Assembly: GCA_039191605.1 (NCBI GenBank)
Contig: JBCCXL010000020.1
Span: 62,001-126,000, forward strand
Length of the DNA stretch: 64,000 nucleotides
DNA from: JBCCXL01 sp039191605
Lineage (GTDB): Bacteria; Acidobacteriota; Thermoanaerobaculia; Multivoradales; JAHZIX01
Direction of reading: 5' to 3'
The notes under the pieces were generated by a model. The model was not told where the DNA came from, searched no databases, and worked only from the letters and a program-made list of their open reading frames with translations. Shown here one piece after another: positions 59,874 through 64,000 of this stretch; the first letter of the stretch is position 1; every line of letters begins with the position of its first letter. The position numbers and the translations under genes are program-made.

Positions 59874-62315
59874 ATGCTGCAGCACCTGAAGGTCTCACTC
59901 CGCGCTCTACGGAAAGATCCCTCCACCTCGATTCCGGCGATCCTCGCCCTCGCCTTGGGCATCGGCCTCACTACCGCCCAATTCGTCGTCACCGACAGCC
60001 TGCTGCTGCGCGGCCTCCCCTTCGCCGACGGGCACGAGATCGTTCATCTCGAGCACGTCAACCGGCAAGCGAACTCAGACAACGGTCTTTCGGCCCACGA
60101 CTACGAGATCTATCGCCAGCAGACGGAAGTCTTCCAGCAGCTCGTCGCCTACAGCCACGGCACGGTGAACCTCAGCGAGCCAGCGGAGCGGCCGATCCGC
60201 CTCAGCGGCGCTTTCATCGCGGCGAATTTCCTCGAGGTTCTGGGTGTCGAGCCCCTCCACGGCCGCGGCTTCATTCCCGGCGTCGATGACGCCATCGGCG
60301 CCGAGAAGGTCGCCCTGCTGAGCTACAGCGTATGGCAATCTCGCTACGGCGGTGATCTGGGCATTCTGGAGCGCCCGGTGCGCACCAACGGCGAGCTCAC
60401 CACCGTCGTCGGCATCCTGCCGGAAGGCTTCCACTTCCCGCAGATCGAGGAGGTTTGGATCGCTCTCCAGGATCCCGCCGCTCAGGGAGCCCGAGGCAGC
60501 GAGGAAGAGGTCTACGTCACCGCCTTCGGTCGCCTCGCCGAGGGCGTCAGCACCGATCGCGCGATGATCGCCTTGAGCCCCCTGACCCAGCAGATCGCCG
60601 CGGAAAATCCCGAGTCCCACGACGGGCTCACCCTCTCGGTACAGCCCTTCACCCATAAATACACCGCCCAACAGGCCCGGGCCACCGTCGGCGCGATGTT
60701 CTTCATCGTCTTCCTGGTGCTCTTGGTGGCCTGCTTCAACGTCGCCAGCCTACTGCTGGCCCGCGCCTTCCGCCGCACCCGGGAGATCGCCATACGCACC
60801 GCCATGGGCGCCTCCCGCTACCGCGCCATCAGCCTGCTGCTCACCGAGAGCGTCACCCTCTCCCTTCTCGGCGCTCTCTTCTCGCTCCCCATCGCCTATT
60901 TCTCGGTGCGCTTCTTCGCCTGGGGCATGAGCAACATGAGCGGCAGCACCCCCTTCTGGTTCGAGATCCGAATGGATTTTCGAACCTTCGTCTTCTGCGC
61001 CGCCATCGCCGTCTTCGCCGGCCTCCTGGCCGGCCTGCTGCCGGCGCTGAGAGCTTCCCGCAGCGACGTCAACGAGGTGCTGAAGGATTCCAGCCGCGGC
61101 GCCTCCTCACGGCGCCTCGGACGCCTCTCCCGCGGCCTAGTGCTGGCGGAAGTCGCCTTCTCCTGCGCCCTGCTGGTGGCCGCTGGAGTGGTGGTCAACA
61201 ACCTGCGGGGAATGAATGAGGACGTGCTCACCTTCGACTCCCAAGGCCTGCTCACTTTCCGGGTGGGCACCTTCGAGAACAGCTACCCCGAACCGGCGGA
61301 CCAGCTGCGCTTCTACGAAGAATTGGAGCGGCGCTTCGAGGCCCGGGGGGACGTGCAGGACGCCGCCGTCTCCGTCGGCCTCCCCGCCGATACGAACGTC
61401 GCCCTCGCCTCCTATGTAGAGCTGGAAGGCGAAACCTACGAGCGCAGCGCCGACCGCCCCGATGCCCAGCTCTCGGTGGTCAGCCCTTCTTTCTTCGATC
61501 TGCTGGACATCGAGATTCTCGACGGCCGGGGCTTCGCTCCGGAAGACCGCGACGACCACCAGCTGGTGACGCTGGTCAGCCAATCCTTCGCCCTCAACCA
61601 CTTCGGCTCCGACAGCCCCCTGGGCCGGCGTCTGCGAATCAGCAGTCTGGACGGGGACGAGCCCCAGTGGCGTTCGGTGATCGGAGTGGTGCCGGACCTC
61701 ATCGGCGTCAACCTCATCGAGGGGGACGGCGAGATGGTCTACGTGCCCATCGCCCAGAGCCCGGTGCGCTTCGCCTACGTGGTGGTGCGCCCCGCCGCCA
61801 GCGCCGACCCCCTGGCCTTCACCGAGACCGCCCGCCGGGTGGTGGAGGAGCAAGACGCCAATACCCCCATCTACTGGGTGCGCACCCTTGATCGGGTGGT
61901 GGCAGAAGGCCGAGTAGTGCATCAGCTGATCTCCGGCACCTTCACCATCTTCGGCATCACCGCCCTGGTGCTCACCCTCGTCGGCCTCTACGGCCTGATG
62001 GCCTTCTCGGTGCGCCAGCGCACCCAGGAGATCGGCGTGCGCATGGCCTTCGGCGCCCGAGCGGTGGACGTCCTGATGCTGGTCACCGGTCAGGGCCTGC
62101 GACAGGTGAGCGTCGGCCTGTTCTTCGGCATCCTCCTCGCCGTACCCCTGATCCAGAGCATGCGCAGCTTCGTCTACGGCGCCGACGGCGGCGCCAACGT
62201 CGCAATCTTCGCCGCGGTGGCCGTCACCTTCCTGCTGGTCGCCGGCGTCGCCTGCTTTCTGCCCGCCCGCCGCGCCGCCCAGGTGGACCCGATCCACGCC
62301 CTGCAGCACGACTGA
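59874..62315 (+). CDS. ADOP-type ABC transporter permease 2
   Basis: This second copy is also 813 residues and aligns with the first from 'MLQHLKVSLRALRKDPSTSIPAILALALG' to 'RRAAQVDPIHALQHD'. It has the same two FtsX cores ('FNVASLLLARAFRRTREIAIRTAMGASRYRA' and 'GLYGLMAFSVRQRTQEIGVRMAFGARAVD'). The periplasmic domains vary more than the membrane domains, which suggests different cargo or partners. It follows copy 1 in the same direction after 263 bases with no obvious terminator. No ATP-binding or membrane-fusion gene is in the array. Confidence 0.92.
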   Translation: MLQHLKVSLRALRKDPSTSIPAILALALGIGLTTAQFVVTDSLLLRGLPFADGHEIVHLEHVNRQANSDNGLSAHDYEIYRQQTEVFQQLVAYSHGTVNLSEPAERPIRLSGAFIAANFLEVLGVEPLHGRGFIPGVDDAIGAEKVALLSYSVWQSRYGGDLGILERPVRTNGELTTVVGILPEGFHFPQIEEVWIALQDPAAQGARGSEEEVYVTAFGRLAEGVSTDRAMIALSPLTQQIAAENPESHDGLTLSVQPFTHKYTAQQARATVGAMFFIVFLVLLVACFNVASLLLARAFRRTREIAIRTAMGASRYRAISLLLTESVTLSLLGALFSLPIAYFSVRFFAWGMSNMSGSTPFWFEIRMDFRTFVFCAAIAVFAGLLAGLLPALRASRSDVNEVLKDSSRGASSRRLGRLSRGLVLAEVAFSCALLVAAGVVVNNLRGMNEDVLTFDSQGLLTFRVGTFENSYPEPADQLRFYEELERRFEARGDVQDAAVSVGLPADTNVALASYVELEGETYERSADRPDAQLSVVSPSFFDLLDIEILDGRGFAPEDRDDHQLVTLVSQSFALNHFGSDSPLGRRLRISSLDGDEPQWRSVIGVVPDLIGVNLIEGDGEMVYVPIAQSPVRFAYVVVRPAASADPLAFTETARRVVEEQDANTPIYWVRTLDRVVAEGRVVHQLISGTFTIFGITALVLTLVGLYGLMAFSVRQRTQEIGVRMAFGARAVDVLMLVTGQGLRQVSVGLFFGILLAVPLIQSMRSFVYGADGGANVAIFAAVAVTFLLVAGVACFLPARRAAQVDPIHALQHD

Positions 62316-62701
62316 AGGCCCGGGCGTGCCTCGGCACCGAGCGACGCCTGTCTCCTTCATCACGCAGCCCGAGCAGTAGCGAAGCGGCGGCGCAGGCGTG
62401 TTTGGCTGCGGTGCTTAACTGCCGCGCCCGGCTGCCACGCCTGACTGCCGCGCCTGACTGCCACGCCTGACTGAGGTGTTGGACTGCTGGACTTGGCTGG
62501 AGCGCTCAGTAGACATGACGGTCTGAGGTTCTGCCGGCCCGTGGTCGACCCCGCCTGTTGCTACTTTCTCAGATCGATTCCACTTTTTTTCCTCCGCAGC
62601 GAAACTAACCGGGGGGCTGCGGCGTCTTATCGATAAGGCTTCCCTTCAGCCCCTTTGTCCTCTCCTCGAGCTCCAGGTCCACCCCGCGAGGAAATCGCTC
62701 C
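62316..62701. other. Intergenic region with tandem repeats before permease 3
   Basis: The 386 bases hold a 13-bp tandem repeat at 62419-62470 and, nearer the next gene, a run of T (62583-62590) in a less GC-rich stretch that may include a promoter. The leader CGCGAGGAAA before permease 3 resembles CGCGAGG before permeases 1 and 2. Confidence 0.5.
62419..62470. repeat. 13-bp tandem repeat, four units
   Basis: Four units of CTGCCRCGCCTGA (the first with changes in its last bases) repeat after permease 2, with decaying copies beyond 62470. Confidence 0.93.
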
Positions 62702-64000
62702 ATGCTGCAGCATCTCAAGTTCTCTCTCCGCGCCCTGCGCAAAGACCCCTCCACCTCGGTTCCGGCGATCCTCGCCCTCGCCCTGGGAATCGGTCTCACC
62801 ACCGCTCAATTCACCGTCACCGACAGCATGCTGCTGCGGGGCCTCCCCTTCCCGGAAAGCCACGAGATCGTCGATGTCGAGCACATCGATCTGGCGGAGG
62901 ATGACGAGGACAGCATGTCGGCCCACGACTATGAGATCTACCGCCAGCAGAAGGACATCTTCGAGGAGCTCGTCGCCTACAACCGGGGCACGGTGAACGT
63001 CAGCGGGCCGGACGAGCGCCCGGTGCGCCTCAGCGGCGCCTACATGACCGGCAACTTTCTCCAGCTGCTGGGCATCGAGCCCCTCCACGGTCGCGGCTTC
63101 GTCACCGGCGTCGACGACGCCATCGGCGCCGAAAAGGTCGCCATGTTGAGCTACGGCGTCTGGCAAGCCCGCTATGGCGGCGATCTCGGTGTCCTCGGTC
63201 GCCAAGTGCGCACCAACGGCGAGCTCACCACCGTCATCGGCATCATGCCGGAGGGCTTCAATTTCCCCGAGCTAGAAGAGATCTGGCTCCCCCTCCAGGA
63301 TCCCGCCGCCCGAGGCGCTCGGGGCAGCGACGAAGAGGTCTACGTCGGCACCGTCGGCCGCCTCGCCGACGGCGTCAGCGTCGACCAGGCGACCCTCGCC
63401 ATGAGCCCGCTGACCGCTCAGATCGTCAAGGAGAACCCGGAGTCCCACGGCGGAATGACCCCCTCCATCGAGCCCTTCACCCACGAGTACATCGACGAAG
63501 AGGCCCGCGCCACCGTCGCCGCGATGTTCGTCACCGTGTTCTTGGTGCTGCTGGTGGCCTGCTTCAACGTCGCCAGCCTGCTGCTGGCCCGCGCCTCCCG
63601 CCGCTCCCGGGAAATCGCTATCCGCACCGCCATGGGCGCCTCCCGCTTCCGCGCCATCGGCCTGCTGCTCACCGAGAGCGTCACTCTGTCGATCATCGGC
63701 GCTATCTTCTCGCTGCCGGTAGCCTACTTCGGAGTGCAGTACTTCGATTGGGGCATGCGCAACATGAGCGGCACCACGCCCTTCTGGTTCCAGCTCCGAC
63801 TCGATCTGCGAACCCTCGCCTTTTGCGCCGGCGTCGCCATCATCGCCGGCCTCCTGGCCGGGCTGCTGCCGGCACTACGAGCCTCCCGCAGCAACATCAA
63901 CGAGGTTCTCCAGGACTCCGCCCGCGGCGCCTCCTCGCTGCGCCTCGGTCGCCTCTCTCGCGGCCTGGTGCTGGCGGAGATCGCCTTCTCCTGCGCGCTC
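62702..64000 (+). CDS. ADOP-type ABC transporter permease 3, N-terminal part (runs off the right edge)
   Basis: The ATG at 62702 begins 'MLQHLKFSLRALRKDPSTS', and the frame stays open for 433 codons to the window end. It includes the first MacB-type domain, the conserved 'GVDDAIGAEKVAMLSYGVWQARYGGDL' region and the first FtsX core ('CFNVASLLLARASRRSREIAIRTAMGASRFR'). It is a third tandem member of the array, closest in the visible part to the other two. GAGGAAA precedes the start by 8 bases. The second half lies outside the window. Confidence 0.9.
   Translation, partial: MLQHLKFSLRALRKDPSTSVPAILALALGIGLTTAQFTVTDSMLLRGLPFPESHEIVDVEHIDLAEDDEDSMSAHDYEIYRQQKDIFEELVAYNRGTVNVSGPDERPVRLSGAYMTGNFLQLLGIEPLHGRGFVTGVDDAIGAEKVAMLSYGVWQARYGGDLGVLGRQVRTNGELTTVIGIMPEGFNFPELEEIWLPLQDPAARGARGSDEEVYVGTVGRLADGVSVDQATLAMSPLTAQIVKENPESHGGMTPSIEPFTHEYIDEEARATVAAMFVTVFLVLLVACFNVASLLLARASRRSREIAIRTAMGASRFRAIGLLLTESVTLSIIGAIFSLPVAYFGVQYFDWGMRNMSGTTPFWFQLRLDLRTLAFCAGVAIIAGLLAGLLPALRASRSNINEVLQDSARGASSLRLGRLSRGLVLAEIAFSCAL

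Overview
The window is a gene-dense, GC-rich (about 65-70 percent) bacterial chromosome segment, most likely from the Acidobacteriota. The best marker is three tandem 'orphan' MacB/FtsX-type permeases at the right edge. They match the ADOP layout (acidobacterial duplicated orphan permease, TIGR03434) and have no ATPase gene beside them. Secreted PQQ-like beta-propellers, an M2 (ACE-like) lipoprotein peptidase, a DUF2911 protein and Ser/Thr kinases with outer PEGA-like domains fit this assignment. It is an inference from gene content, not from a marker gene. No phage, insertion sequence or CRISPR array was seen.

Left part (1-15.7 kb, mostly minus strand): the start of topB at the edge, coupled to an M16 peptidase pair; a membrane Ser/Thr kinase; a calcineurin-like phosphoesterase; two small membrane-associated stress-type proteins. 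Then come a beta-CASP metallo-beta-lactamase RNase and a YihY/BrkB membrane protein on the plus strand, a tRNA-Ala(CGC) with its own promoter, an LLM flavin oxidoreductase, a small putative DNA-binding protein, a PQQ-like propeller, a short-chain dehydrogenase, a DUF5522-type cysteine protein and an unassigned 189-aa protein.

Middle (15.9-30.7 kb): three secreted paralogs of a lipocalin-like family, two with a conserved leader element; a secreted VOC protein; an ACE-like peptidase; a class I aminotransferase; a DsbD-type reductase; a secreted esterase with an E-set domain; a sulfatase-fold lipoprotein; a charged membrane-anchored protein; and TruC.

Right part (30.8-64 kb): a 2093-residue exported protein built of three cupredoxin/multicopper-oxidase-like modules, followed by a small unknown and a membrane-anchored PQQ propeller. 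Next are a DUF72 protein, a reprolysin-like protease divergent from a secreted Cys-rich unknown, an alpha/beta hydrolase, a candidate structured noncoding RNA with promoter, palindromic operator and terminator (about 45.33-45.63 kb), a sigma-54 activator, a MerB-like protein, a translationally coupled operon of three exported unknowns, a DUF2911-TPR protein, a LolA-like protein, an ExoD-family protein and the ADOP array.

Most genes encode export, envelope, proteolysis or redox functions. Short tandem repeats of 10-18 bp, each locus with its own unit, recur at gene ends throughout the window. The strongest candidate for something undescribed is the RNA unit near 45.4 kb. The triple cupredoxin protein, the lipocalin-like trio with its shared leader and the three-gene exported operon follow.
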